From positions 495,593 through 559,592 of the forward strand of contig CACRXP010000384.1 of NCBI GenBank assembly GCA_902702965.1: a stretch of DNA of 64,000 nt, written 5' to 3'. Shown piece after piece: positions 35,728-46,868 of the stretch; within the stretch, counting starts at the first letter, position 1, and each line of letters begins with the position of its first letter. The position numbers were made by a program, and so were the translations under genes. The notes under the pieces were generated by a model, which ran no database searches, was not told the origin of the DNA, and worked only from the letters and a program-made list of their open reading frames with translations. This DNA is from Spirometra erinaceieuropaei. Its lineage: Eukaryota > Platyhelminthes > Cestoda > Diphyllobothriidea > Diphyllobothriidae.

Positions 35728-36424
35728 ATGGTTCCGCTCTTTTTTGGGGCTTACGCTAGAACTCTCTCAGACAGTCGCACAGCGACTAGTAGTAGGCGTA
35801 GTTGCGATGCTACCGACAAAGACAAGGGAGACCGGAATGGCCATTTCCAGCACATTAGTCGCCATCAGCCAGTCACACCCAAACCCAAGTACGGACCACT
35901 TAACATTCGAACCGAGAATCTTTAGTCATGGAGTTTGCCGGTACTATTGAGTAAGGCCCGTTGCACTGTCTATAGATGGTAGATGGGCGCTTAGCGATCG
36001 CGCTACGGAACTTGCTCGTTTTGTTGTGCCTTCGAGTCATTCTAGACTCCCTTGTATTTCCTAGCCTTGCTATTCTGACTATATTATACGCCGATGTGCA
36101 GTTGCTGGAGGGGTTTAAGAGAGAGCCCCAAAATAAGACGAGAAAAGTGAGCTTCTTCGAGCGATCGGTGAGCGCCCTTTTAATATTGTAAATACTCGAT
36201 CACAATCGAAAGGACCCGGAGCCTGTGACTCAGTGTTTAGAGACGTTGAACTTCTGACCAACAGGCCTCGTGATCGAGTCCCACTTATCCACACCTCGGG
36301 GTTGGGGATGGCTGGCTGGCGACGACCAATACACTGTCAAAGGTCATTCCATGCTCCCTTTTCTTTGTTGGACATGACATTCAGCCCGTATACTTATGAT
36401 TTGAGGACAAATACGTTATTTGCA
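35728..36424. repeat. Duplication C, copy 1: head-to-head SINE pair
   Basis: 35812-36060 is a SINE unit on the minus strand and 36060-36395 one on the plus strand. The plus unit has the hairpin module (decayed), then the tRNA-like part GTGACTCAGTGTTTAGAG, a CTTCTGA loop, and the B-box GATCGAGTCCC. The whole block, including the flank GGGGCTTACGCTAGAACTC and the PLE tail that follows, recurs at 41130-41880. Confidence 0.75.
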
Positions 36425-36905
36425 AAAGTAGAAAAGTTTATTAAGTAAGTTTCCGAAGTCGGTTCCCCGTGTCGTCGACAGACACGGAGTAATGTACAAA
36501 AACAACACTTCAAACGTGCTGAGATATCAATAGTCCTTTGGTTTCCAGCCAGTAATCGGCCGCCGTGTGCGCCAGTCTGTATAAATTGGCTTTGGTTTCT
36601 CCCACTTTTCTCTGAGATTTTTGTAAGTGATATCTAACTCAACGTGCTTATTAATGCATTACTTGTCGAAATGCATGGCTTTGAGAAACTATCGGCCTTT
36701 TTTAGACGGACAAACTCCGGCGATGCGAGTTTTGTCCCATGCGAAGGTGTGTCCAGTATCAAGGGTGTGCATGGCCCTTTGGGACAGGTGGTCTCGACTC
36801 CTTACGGCCAGTTGGTGTCCATCGATGCTTGTAGCGGCAAATTTTTCCGTTTGGACACAGTTTACGGCGTTAAAAGCATCGCATGGCATCGTATAGACGA
36901 CTTCT
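36425..36905 (-). mobile_element. PLE 3' fragment with GIY-YIG nuclease remnant
   Basis: On the minus strand, DGHQLAVRSRDHLSQRAMHT, LDTGHTFAWDKTRIAG and the stop at 36689 belong to a PLE nuclease C-terminus. The tail towards 36425 holds a decayed hammerhead-like block (GTCGACGAC, GGAAACTT). The plus-strand 91-codon frame here is its shadow. Confidence 0.65.
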
Positions 36906-36919
36906 TTTTATTGAGATAG

Positions 36920-37825
36920 CCAAACCTATGCTTAGGGTGTACAAGCTGAGTGCGTAAACTAGTCGTCGGCTCCTGCGCCACATTTATTTGCTGTTTCCTT
37001 CAGTGTCTTTCAACAAGTTCGGACACATTCCTGATATAAGGAAGGATTCGCTAAGTATTTACTCTGGGCAGTTGATTGGATCTGTCTAGTTCCTTTGTTT
37101 TAATCTCTTACTGTCTCAGACATAGACTTACGAAACCTCAGAGGTAAGCGTTCTGGGAGAATAATCCGAGCACGTAATTTAACTAGACTTAGTAGCTTTT
37201 TTCATTAGAGTATTGTGTTTTGCTCTATGTAGCAGATTCTATACAGTACTCCCCTTGTGAGAGATTGAGCTGTTGCTTTCATAGTATAGAATTACTTCCG
37301 CTTAGGTTTCTTTGCGGACAACGGACGTGCGTAATGCTACGTCAGTCATCTGCTGTACAAGAACATCTAAAATGGTAGTTTATTATCAACTTTTTAGAAC
37401 GTGAAATAGATTACTGGGATGGCTGCGTTGGTGGTATTTTAGAGTATTTCCAGTTCATCCTTTTTAACGACAGCGAAAGTGTAGTCTACGTATTGAACTC
37501 AAAAATTGGGTTTAACTAGTGGAAGGGCTACCGATCCCAGCTTCTGCATTGTCACCTGGCAAGAAAGCCAGAGACGAAAGCCAATCGATACACATTGACG
37601 CACACGGCGGTTGCATACTAGCTGAAGCACCAGATAAATATTGATTTCTCAACATGTTTGAAATGTTAATTGTTGTGTGCACATTTACTGTAGTCTGACG
37701 AGGACGCAAGGAACCGTAATCGAAAATTTACTTAATAACGTTTTCTACTTTTCTCAAAGAATGTATCTGCCTTCAAATTATATTTCTTGGGATGGCTGCG
37801 TTCCAATTCATACATATCATTGTAC
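36920..37825. other. Unassigned stretch
   Basis: Weak resemblance of 36925-37130 to 49475-49670 (CCTATGCTTAG, TTCAACAAGTTCGGACAC against TCGAAGAGTTTAGACACG) suggests another old repeat. Nothing else recognised. Confidence 0.35.
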
Positions 37826-37827
37826 AT

Positions 37828-38045
37828 TCCCGATCACAACCGACAAGACGAGCCCCTGGCTCAATGATTAGGGGCGTTGGACTTCTAGCTAACAGGTCGC
37901 TGGATAGAGCCTCAGGTGTCTTACACTTCGGGTGGGTATGACTGGCTGACGACGACTAATAATCCAGAAATTGCTATTTCAGTCTCCCTTGTCCTTGTCT
38001 TTAATAACATTGCGCATAAACATATCAATTGCTAATAAAAGCGAA
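37828..38045 (+). repeat. tRNA-Arg-like SINE unit
   Basis: CCCTGGCTCAATGATTAGGG (A-box region), then GCGTTGGACTTCTAGCTAAC, which copies the anticodon arm of tRNA-Arg(TCT), and a decayed B-box. The tail GTCTCCCTTGTCCTTGTC is followed by ATAACATTGCGC, the start of another unit, so this is a tandem junction. Confidence 0.7.
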
Positions 38046-38324
38046 GAGGCGCGTTGCCGTCATCACACGTGTTCGCATAGATCTTAGCTTTCGTCCTAGG
38101 CTGGCGATTTTCTTTACGACCCCCGGACCGCCTGTGTTCTCACCTGCTAGCTAAGTGGGTGCCGCGACTGTGTTGAATATCGCACATTCGACAGATCCAC
38201 GTTGCAGTGCAGCTGCGTTTTGTCCCCCATGAACCCGAACGTGTTTTGGTTCCTGTCTTCTCGTCGGTAGGATGTGATGTGGTAGCCCTACCTGATGGAC
38301 ATATTACTGTTGGGTTTGGTGTTA

Positions 38325-38450
38325 AGTGTTAGAATTAGCGGTTACGGTCATGGGCTATAGTTAGGGATTAGGGTTAAAAGTTAGGGCTACCGGTTTTGGT
38401 TTAGGATAAGGGGTTATAGCCAGGAGTTAGGGTTAGGTGTTAGCGCAACT
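38325..38450 (+). repeat. Degenerate interstitial telomere-like tract (TTAGGG)n
   Basis: Plus strand words such as GTTAGGGATTAGGGTTA, AGTTAGGGCTA and GAGTTAGGGTTAGGTGTTAG. It is shorter than, and opposite in orientation to, the tract at 17880-18115. Confidence 0.7.
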
Positions 38451-38599
38451 ATTTCGTAACCATTGATAGTACAACCACGCACTCCCAATAGCTTTTCTTT
38501 CGCATACAACCACTTGACCTCATCGCCTGTGTATTCTGCGGGTCCACTTGTAAAAATCAGTCTAACTACCGACCCCCTTTTAGAGGTGACTGGAGTTTT

Positions 38600-39100
38600 G
38601 ACGAAGAAGACACGATCGCTGGGCCAAGAGCTTTATTAGCCTGACGTTTCGGATTCCTGTTCGAACCCATCATCGAAGACAAAAGCAGATACGGTTGATT
38701 CAGGCACAACGGGCTTCAGTATTTATAGGATTCAGTCGCCACGCTACCGCATACCTATGAATATTCACAGCCCTTCCCCTTCATCGGGGATCGCTGCACT
38801 TAGTATGATGACTGTTTGATGACTGAAATTCGCGTCGTTAATTGTTGCAATTACATGACGTGTGTTGGATGATGGTGTGATGATGGCTCGACCATCTAAA
38901 GCACCGACCCTGGCGCTGGGAAAAGTGTTCACATTTGCGCTCCCCGCAAGGCTAATTACTCCGTCTTGGCGAAGTCTCAGCACCGGGAATGGAAGGGGTA
39001 GATCATTGCACTTGTTAATGTACTGGGGGCCAGTAAACCATGATTCAAGCAGCTCCCGGCTCACGCGGTTATCACCTCTTGCAAGAATTTCGGCCTCTCA
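38600..39100 (-). mobile_element. PLE 3' fragment
   Basis: From the GAAGAAGA end at 38604 the minus strand runs through a hammerhead-like block (38641-38680), the tail and the C-terminal frame (MSRELLESWFTGPQYINKCN) to about 39100, where it breaks off. The stop-containing C-terminus matches the copies at 45.9 and 55.1 kb. Confidence 0.8.
38625..38695 (-). ncRNA. Decayed hammerhead-like motif
   Basis: GAAACGTC (ending 38643) and stem II (GGTTCG/GGAATCC, partly mispaired) are kept, but CTGATGA has become TCGATGA, so the core is broken. Confidence 0.4.
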
Positions 39101-39109
39101 TCTACTGGC

Positions 39110-39820
39110 AGAAACTGGAGTTTGTTTACTTCAGGTGAGGATAACGAACCACATCCGACCTTCTCGTCTTCTCGGAGAGTCCGTGCAATAAATAGGGATT
39201 GTGTCAGATACAGCTATTAAATGATACCTTCCTAGGTATGAGTACCCAAAAATCAATAAAAGGAGTTAACGTGATGCTTGCCAATTTCTAAAATTGCCTA
39301 TTAATGTGTGGCTTTCTGGACTTAGGTAATTTTGAATTTCCAGTTTACTGTCCGGTCATAAATTTCAAGGTTTCCATTGAAAAAATGCTCACACGACACA
39401 GGGTTCTGGGCGGTTCACAAAACTATGAAAGGCAACTTGTTCACTCCTCCAGTCAAGTCCGCTGAGATGCCTAGTATCCACTAGCTTAAAGTTCATAAGG
39501 TCGGGCTGTTGAAGCAAGCTCCAGAAAAGCTACAACAACATCAACAACTTTCTTCAATTTGGCCGGCCAGAACTACAGATACAGGGTCAAAAGGGTAAGT
39601 AACGTGCACAAATAGACTAGTGAGCTACAGCTCTGCATAGTTCACAGCATTATCATCGGGGCTTAGCCCTTGGACATGAAAATATTGCCATATTTTTCGC
39701 CCGCCCCCACACACATTTCCCTCCTTCTTTGATAGACGTCTAGTCGTGGTCTAGCACCGAAACTTATGGAACCATGCTGCTTACGCTAGTCCGGTTGACG
39801 AGGTGGTCTTTGGTGTCAGT
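39110..39820. other. Unassigned stretch
   Basis: Nothing recognised. Confidence 0.35.
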
Positions 39821-39822
39821 GG

Positions 39823-41125
39823 CTGCAATTTCACGAGGCAGTCCTTCATTACTCACGTTCAAATAACCGCAGCTCTGCGGGCGATTCCATCTAACCCGGA
39901 CGATGTTGCCTTTAACTCCTGTAAAACGAGAACAATCTGACACGCAGTTTACATTCTGCGCGTCTAAATCAGGGGAGTGATACGCGTAATCTGCGGCATA
40001 AATGGGAAGCTGGTTTTTGGTCAGAAGACCGTCTTCTCCGGTCACAACACTCAAAGCGAAAGTTACAGTAGTTAAGCGACTAGAAGACGTAATTTGCTAC
40101 TGAATGAGCGAAATAATGAATATTTTTGTGTCTGTTTTTCATGAAATATAAGTGAATCTTTAAGGGCATCGAACATCAGTGAAAAAATGCATGCTACTTA
40201 ATATGTCGTTTTTTACGGAGTTTGGTTTTTGCATGCAGCCAGAAAGACGTTTATTCGAAAGCCGGCGTCCTGGGGTAACCGAATTATTGAAGATTTATGT
40301 TGCACGATGATTGGTTTAACAGCACTACTTTATTAATCATTTCGAAACGGAAACGCACTTCGGAATTTCTGTTGAGATTTCGTGAGTTAGCCCACATACT
40401 GGAATTTTATTCATGCCCCCTTCCCGTCAGATTAAAAGACACCAGCCAAAGTGCACTTATTCAAGGCAAAACTTATCTTCTATGAAAATGTATCATGATA
40501 GCGGAACAAGCCTAAAGAATTGAAAACCACCAAACGCCAGATTTATTTTTTATCATAGCTCTGCTACAGACATGGCTCACTCATGGCCTATGGGACTGTA
40601 GGCGGCTGCGAAGTGATAATTGGAGACAAAGAAGAGAAAGCCGGGGATCGGGTGGCAATTTTTCGCAAATATGCACTTACTACCACCGAAGATCATAAGG
40701 CTGCTGTTGATAATGGCGAAATGCGACGCTGTATGCCGGAAGTAAATGTTCGTGCGATAGTTATTTATCGACTCCAAAACCAGGCAGCTTAGATGAAAAA
40801 ACGAACTCTCGTTCAGATGCAGAAAAACACTGAGATGCGAACGGTGATCCGTGTGGCCTCTGTGGTGTTTCCAGGAAATCGTCAATTTTAAGCATGGTTT
40901 TTATACGAAATTCTCATGAACGTCCCCTAAACGAATTTCTTTCGCGGTGTGAGAGTATTTAACCGCTTGTATGCTGGTAGTTTTTACAACGGAGAAGAGG
41001 ACATTGACTGAGTCGTAAAAGGGCTTCTTTCCAGTATCTATTATCATTTTAACCCTTTTGCCTGCTATACAACAAAGCGGATAACTAAGAATAATGTGGA
41101 CACTTTGGGCGGGAGACATGAACCG
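39823..41125 (-). CDS. Family-2 locus, member 2 (duplicate A)
   Basis: Three candidate exons on the minus strand. Exon a, 41125-40907 (219 nt), starts after CTGACAG and is open through KPFYDSVNVLFSVV to Asn-Phe before GTATAA. Exon b, 40787-40681 (107 nt), starts after TTTCATCTAAG and ends GGTGGTA|GTAAGT; its frame contains RHTASHFAIINSSLMIFGG. Exon c, of about 62 nt near 39905, lies between TCGTTTTACAG and GTGAGT. Exons a and b do not join in phase directly, so an exon is missing or the model is wrong. A foldback transposon (40066-40401) lies between exons b and c. Function is unknown. Confidence 0.4.
40066..40401. mobile_element. Foldback transposon copy 4, internally deleted
   Basis: Starts TA|CAGTAG at 40064 and ends CATACTG|GA at 40401. 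It keeps mainly one arm (TGCATGCTACTTAATATG, GAAACGCACTTCGGAATTTC). The paralogous sequence near 42641-42660 reads straight through (GTTAGTTATTTTTATTCATG), giving an empty site and showing insertion at TA. Confidence 0.8.
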
Positions 41126-41129
41126 CTGT

Positions 41130-41880
41130 CAGTTCCGCTCTTTCTTGGGGCTTACGCTAGAACTCTCTCAAACAGTCGCACAACGACTAATAGTAGGCGT
41201 AAATTCGATGCTATCGACAAAGACGTGGGAGATCGGAATGACCATTTCCTGCTGGTTAGTCGTCATCAGCCAGTCATATCCAAACCCAAGGGTGGATCAC
41301 TTGACACTCGAACTTGGGATTTTTGGTCATGGAGTTTGACACTCTACTACTGAGTCAGGCCCGTTGCACTGTCGGTAGATGGTAGATGGGCGCCTACGGA
41401 ACTAACTGGTTTTGTTGTGTCTTCGACTCCCTTATATTTCATAGTCTTGCTATTCTGCCTATATTATGTGCCGACGTGCAGCTGTTGGCGGGACTCGAGA
41501 GAGAACCCCAAAACACTACTGGAAGAATGAGATTCGTTGCGCGATCGGTGAGCGCCCTTTTACTACTGTATATACTCGAACACAATCGACAGGACCAGGA
41601 GCGTATGACTCAGTGTTTAGAGACGTTGGATTTTTAACCAACAGGCCTCGTGATCGAGCACCACTTATTCACATCTCGGGGTTGGGGACGGCTGGCTGGC
41701 GACGGCTAATACACCGGCAGTGGTCATGACATTCTGCCCATATCCATGTACATATTATTTGAGGGCGAATACGTACTTTGGGAAAAGTAGAAAATTGTAT
41801 TAAGTTTTCGACTTCGATTCCCGTGTGGTCGTCAGACTCGAGTTAATGTGAAAAAACAACACTTCAAACGTTCTGATATA
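41130..41880. repeat. Duplication C, copy 2: head-to-head SINE pair plus PLE tail
   Basis: Matches 35728-36520 in order: flank, minus SINE (41205-41450), plus SINE (41455-41735, with GACTCAGTGTTTAGAGACG), PLE tail with CTGACGACC and GAAAACTT on the minus strand. It abuts exon a of the family-2 locus. Confidence 0.75.
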
Positions 41881-41884
41881 TATA

Positions 41885-42420
41885 TGTATATCCAGAAGAC
41901 GAAGATGCGATCACTGGAACGGAAATTTATTGGCCTGACGTTTCGGATTCTCACTCGAATCCATCCTCAGAGACATTTGCAGATAAAGGTGATGGTGGCA
42001 CAAGGCGTGCAGTATATATAACACGTGGCTGCCATTGGACCGTATGCGCGCTGTAAGTAACAGCTCTCGCAATCACCGCTGGGGTCGTAATTGATGCGGT
42101 GGTGGCTTGTCGGTCCGAGTCTGAGTCGTTAATTTCCGTGATTTCGTCATCCATGTTGGGTGCTAATGTAAGGATTGCTCGGTAAATTGGCTGACTGTCA
42201 CTGGGATGATTGCTCGTCCGCGCTCTCCCCACGTGACTGATTCCCCTGCCCAGGGAAAATCTCGTCACGGAATATGGTACCGGGAGGTTGTTGTGCTTGT
42301 TGATGGATTGCGGGCCTGAGAACCATGACTGGAGCAGCTCGCGGTTCACGAGATTGTCTGCAATTTCCGTCCGGTTTTCCCAACGAGAACATCCTGGATG
42401 TCCTCGAGGCATCTTGGATT
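41885..42420 (-). mobile_element. PLE 3' fragment with open C-terminal frame
   Basis: The minus frame 42424-41951 reads NRELLQSWFSGPQSINKHNN, then a long linker to the end of the nuclease ORF; no stop interrupts it. Left of it are the tail, a hammerhead and the GAAGACGAAG end. It has cut into the left side of duplicate B of the family-2 locus. Confidence 0.8.
41920..41985 (-). ncRNA. Hammerhead-ribozyme-like motif, ACGT class, apparently complete
   Basis: Minus strand: CTGAGGA (41970-41964), hairpin GGATTC/GAATCC, then GAAACGTC ending 41937. Stem III is the self-complementary ACGT. Only the tolerant position 7 of the core differs from CTGATGA. Confidence 0.65.
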
Positions 42421-43363
42421 TCACGAGGCAGCCCCTAATTACTCACTTTCCAATAACCGTAGCTCTAGATGCGATTCTATCTAACCCGGACGATGTTGCC
42501 ATTGACTCCTGTAAAACAAGAACCTGACACGCAGCTAAATTTCTGCTCGTGTAAATCAGGGGAGTGAGATGCGCAATCGGCGGCATACATGGGAAGCTGG
42601 TTTCTGGTCAGAAGAACGCCCTCACCGGTTAAAATACTCAAGGCGTTAGTTATTTTTATTCATGCCCACTTCCTGTCAGATTAAGTTGCACTTATTCAAG
42701 GCAAAAACGTATATTTAGAAAACTGGATCATTTAAGTGGAACAAGCTCAGTGAATTGAAAAACACCTAACGTCATATCAGTTTGTTTATCACAGCTCTGC
42801 AACAGACATGGCTCACTCATGGCCTAGGGGACTGTAGGTGGCTGCGAAGTGGTAATTTGAGACAGAGAAGAGGAAGCCGGTGATCGGGTGGCAATTTTTC
42901 GCAAATATGCACTTACTACCACCGAAGATCATAAGGCTGCTGTTGATAATGGCGAAATGCGACGCTGTATGCCGGAAATAAATGTTTATGCGATAGTTAT
43001 TTATCGACTCCAAAACCAGGCAGCTTAGATGAAAATACGAACACTCCTTCAGATACTGAAAACAAATGAGATGCTAACGGTGATCTCTGTGGCGTCTCTT
43101 GTGTCCCCGAGAAATAGCCAATCTTAAGGTCGGTTTTTATACGAAATTATCAGGCAAGTCCCCTAAACGAATCTCTCTCTCTTCGCGCGAGAGTATTTGA
43201 CCGCTGGTCTGCTGGTAGACTTTACAACGACAAAGAAGACATTGACAGAGTCGTAAAAGGGTTTCTGCTCTGTATTTATTAACATTTCTACCTTTTTGCC
43301 TGCTAAGCGACGACGCAAGTAACCGCGAATAATGTTGGCAGTTTGGACTGAAGGCGCGAACCG
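42420..43363 (-). pseudogene. Family-2 locus, member 3 (duplicate B), frameshifted
   Basis: Direct duplicate of 39823-41125. Exon a is 43363-43143, 221 nt against 219 in duplicate A, so the frame breaks in a GA-rich run near 43175-43190. Before that it reads PSVQTANIIRGYL and KPFYDSVNVFFVV. Exon b is 43023-42917, again 107 nt, with only three differences from duplicate A. The acceptor and donor of exon c are also kept near 42430-42510. The left end is cut by the PLE at 41885-42420. A single frameshift with otherwise good conservation suggests a young pseudogene, or an alternative exon border. Confidence 0.45.
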
Positions 43364-43479
43364 CTGTCGAATTATCTACATCGACACCCCGAATCAGGTC
43401 GCCGATGAGCACATAAATGTCTTGCCAAGAGCTTACTGAAAGCTATCATCTGTCCACAAAATAATCCCCTTTAATTCCG

Positions 43480-44068
43480 GATTGTCAAATGGGGATTCAT
43501 CTGACTACGCATTCGCATCTGGCTGTCGTGCACGTCTAGCATTACTTATGATTGCGCTTAAAGAATACGAACATTTTTTTATAATTACAAGGTCCCCTTT
43601 TTCTTTTCGGAGTTTATTTTCAGTCACAAGTGATTGCGGCCGAATGGTCCCCTGTACGTCGGCTTCCGTCACCGTGATTAGGTCAAAAGGTCTGAAAGCG
43701 TTTGCTATGGCAATATCAGCAAACAATAACCCTCGCAGTCTAGTTGGCGCTGGCAGTTACCTGACACCTGGTTCAATGACGGTAAATACGCTTGCGCTCC
43801 CGCCGCGTATACAGGTGGTAGGCATGGCCGCCCAATCATCCTCATCCTTTTGACCCCTGTTGTTGTTGTTGTTGTTGTTGTTTTTGTTGTTGGTATAATC
43901 GTATGTTGTGGACCAGGCGGGTGATAGCACACCTGCGTGCGGGTCCGGACGCGCCAGCCACATGCGCCCTTCCCCGCTTCCGGTCATCTTGACTGCGTCT
44001 TGACACCGGATCCAGATGTGGAGTGGGGAAGAGGAAGTGAGATAGATGCTACGTAAGTCTGCCATCAC
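43480..44068 (-). repeat. Repeat R4, longest copy, with internal (CAA)n
   Basis: On the minus strand the order is a start block ending CCACATCTGGATCCGGTGTC, then GCACGCAGGTGTGCTATCAC, CCTGGTCCACAACATACG, (CAA)n at 43892-43858, then GATTGGGCGGCCATGCC and ACCAGGTGTCAGG. Start blocks occur alone at 23113, 55945, 59735 and 62690; the last block alone at 9100. No RT frame was recognised. It may be a SINE or a LINE 3' end. Confidence 0.65.
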
Positions 44069-44069
44069 T

Positions 44070-44740
44070 TCAAACTAATTCACGCACAAGTCATCATGCC
44101 TGCTGCACCTTGCTCTGTAGCATACGGTGGGCATCGTCGATGTCGAGAGTCGAATTGTCGTTTAGCGCGCAATCACACGCCAACACGAGGTCATGCATCG
44201 TGTATCTGTCCGCACGCATCAAGAGCAAATATCTTGTTGACGGATTTGCCTCCCCACTGTCCTTTGACCCTGGCGGAAATAGTGATGCTGAACCGAGGGG
44301 TGAGGGGGGGGGGGTGATTGTGTAAACGGTGCACTACTAAAGAATCGCTCCCGAGGATGGGCCACCTACGATTAAAGCCTAATGAGGAATCACTCGACAA
44401 TCTCAGGCAGGAATAACTGCCATAGGCTAGAGAAAAAAGGTTTTAACAGAAGGATGTCAAAAATAAAAAATCTGCCCACATTTACTCCGCCTACCGTCAC
44501 TTGGGCGACAGGACTAACTGAGGACCGGTTGCTTGAAGCTTATCAATTAGGCCACATCCGTTTTTCGAGGTTAAGTGATGCCTGAATCACGAACCCGGAA
44601 TCCAATCAAATTGCAAAACGACGACGAGATTCTAACTTTACCGTAACTGGGTATTATTTAAACACACCGATTGCGTTAAGCTCATGGCCAGGAAAGAGCA
44701 TACTCAGACTGGCAAAGTTGAGAGATCTGGGTTGATTATT
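44070..44740. other. Unassigned stretch
   Basis: Nothing recognised apart from a G-run at 44305-44318. Confidence 0.35.
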
Positions 44741-44741
44741 T

Positions 44742-44810
44742 GAAGAAGAAGAAGAAGAAGAAGAAGAAGCAGAAGAAGAAGAAGAAGAAGAAGAAGAAGA
44801 AGAAGAAGAG
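44742..44810. repeat. (GAA)n microsatellite at PLE end
   Basis: A GAA run with one GCA interruption, directly beyond the 3' end of the minus-strand PLE at 44815-45560. Confidence 0.95.
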
Positions 44811-44814
44811 GGGC

Positions 44815-45560
44815 TCACAGGAAAAGGTTTATTTAGATGCTGACGTTTCGAAGAGCTTGGTCGGCTCTGATTGTCAAAGCGTAAAATGCACTTGATCGAC
44901 CAGAGATTCCAAGTGGCGTGTCACGTTGGTCGACCTCGTGCTGATCGATTTTTCTCTCTTCATGCTACCTCGGCCTCTCTGTGGATGGTTGACGGGCGTT
45001 TTATCTGCGTGCTTTGTGAGTCACCACCCCGACGGGGGGAGGGGACTGAACCAGTGTCGGATGGTCGGTCTGGCGGTGCTTGTTCTTCTTCGCCGAATAA
45101 ACTCGCCGTCGCGCTGTCTCCATATGGCCTTCTTAAGTCAGGTGTGGTTGTTTGGTCCTGAGCTCTACAATTGTAATGACGTAGGACATTTTAAGATACA
45201 GGAAGGTCCAGATGCCTGTTGATGGAGTGGGCATCAAAGAACCACGCCTCGAGAGTTAGCCGTTCTGCTGTTGTATTGCCCCGACCTAAGATGGTAGCTC
45301 GCTGGAGATCGAAAGTATGCCCAGTTTCTGCGACTTGTGTTGCTAATTGAGAGTTTTGGTCTAACATCCTAGTAGCCGATTTGTGCTTTTGTAGGCGAGC
45401 CTGCAATTCCCGCCCGGTTTCTCCCACATAGTTGCAGTTGCCTTTATTACAGTTTGTTGTAGATAACTGCCGAGGTTTCGGCGGGTTTCAATGGATCCAT
45501 AGGTTGCATCAGACGGCGTCGAATTGCTGCCTGGGCTCTGTGGGATATGCCTATTCATCA
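44815..45560 (-). mobile_element. PLE 3' fragment, separate family, with GIY-YIG nuclease
   Basis: The minus frame 45427-45191 starts in NYVGETGRELQARLQKHK and runs through ETGHTFDLQRATILGRGN and FFDAHSINRHLDL to its stop. Upstream, a frameshift near 45430 leads into an older frame. The 3' tail of some 300 bp ends with a decayed hammerhead-like block at 44842-44880 (GAAACGTC kept, CTGA lost) and (GAA)n. Sequence differs enough from the other PLEs to be its own family. Confidence 0.8.
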
Positions 45561-45599
45561 AGATTAAAATAAAATGATCAGAAATCGGACAAGAAGACG

Positions 45600-45757
45600 T
45601 ATGAAATCCTGGATTAAACAGTCATGCACGCATGAAAAACCTCTAACAGCGCCACTGTATATTGTGCCACTGCATGACGGAGGCAAAAGATGACTTTCCG
45701 GAGATACAACATGAAAGAAAATTTTAACACGGGCGGCGGGCAACATAAATTGATTTT
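45600..45757. repeat. Repeat R3 fragment
   Basis: CATGCACGCATGAAAAACC and ACACGGGCGGCGGGCAACAT match 20045-20165. It stops where the (GAA)n end of the next PLE begins. Confidence 0.65.
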
Positions 45758-45811
45758 TGAAGAAGAAGAAGAAGAAGAAGAAGAAGAAGAAGACACGATC
45801 GCTGGGACAAG

Positions 45812-45872
45812 AGCTTTATTAGCCTGATGTTTCGGATTCCTGTTCGAATCCATCATCAGAGACAAAAGCACA
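45812..45872 (-). ncRNA. Hammerhead-ribozyme-like motif, left arm
   Basis: Minus strand: CTGATGA (45859-45853), hairpin GGATTC/GAATCC, GAAACATC ending 45826. Stem III reads ACAT, so its self-complementarity is broken at one pair. The same change is in the right arm at 46852. Confidence 0.55.
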
Positions 45873-46804
45873 TAAAGGTGATTCATGCATATGCGGCTGC
45901 AGTATTTATAGGATGCAGTAGCCATGCTACCGCATACCTATGAATATTCACGGCTCCCCCCCCCCTTAATCATGGATCGTTGCACGTGGCGTGATGGCCG
46001 ACAATCGCGTCGTTAACTGCTGCAATTTCATCACGTGCGTTGGATGTTGGTGTGATGATTGCTCTATCATCTGACGCGCTGACCCGGGTGTTGGGAAGAG
46101 TGTTCACCTGTGCGCTCCCCGCGTGGCCAATTACTGCCCCTAGGCGAAGTCTCAGCACGGAGTATTGAATGGGAAGATCAGTGCACTTGTTAATAGACTG
46201 GCAGCCAGTAAACCAAGACTTAAGCAACTCCCGGCTCACGCGGTCGTCAACTCTTACAGGTATTTCGGCCTCGTCAAATTTAAATGTGTGACCGGAAACC
46301 GTCGAATGAGCCGCAATTTGAGAGTTAGCGTCATTTCTCCGCGCCGCCGCAGCGTGTTCGGTGATTCGCGTTTGGAGTTGTCTTCCTGTCTCTCCGACGA
46401 AGTTGCTTTGTCCGCAACTTCACCAGATCCGATAAACGACTCCAGACGTTTCTTGGCGTGGCAGTGGGTCTTTCGGTTTCATTAACTGACGCCTGATGGT
46501 TGCCTCCCGTCTGAGACTTCGCCCAGGCGCAGTAATTGACCACACGGGGAGCGCACAGGTGAACACTCTTCCCAACACCTGGGTCAGCGCGTCAGATGGT
46601 CGAGCAATCATCACACCAACATCCAACACACGTGATGAAATTGCAGCAATTAACGACGCGATTGTCGGCCATCACGCAACGTGCAACGGGCAACGCAACG
46701 TGCAACGTGCAAAGGTGGGGGGAGCCGTGAATATTCATAGGTATGCAGTAGCATGCCTACTGCATTCTATAAATACTGCAGCCGAATGTGCATGAAACAC
46801 CTTT

Positions 46805-46868
46805 ATCTGCTTTTGTCTCTGAGGATGGATTCGAACAGGAATCCGAAACATCAGGCTAATAAAGCCCT
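46805..46868 (+). ncRNA. Hammerhead-ribozyme-like motif, right arm
   Basis: CTGAGGA (46819-46825), hairpin GGATTC/GAATCC, GAAACATC ending 46852, AGGC then closing stem I with GTCT. Same ACAT stem III as its inverted partner at 45812-45872. Confidence 0.55.

Noticed and set aside
36644..36919. 91-codon plus-strand ORF
   Set aside because: Antisense to a PLE nuclease remnant on the minus strand.
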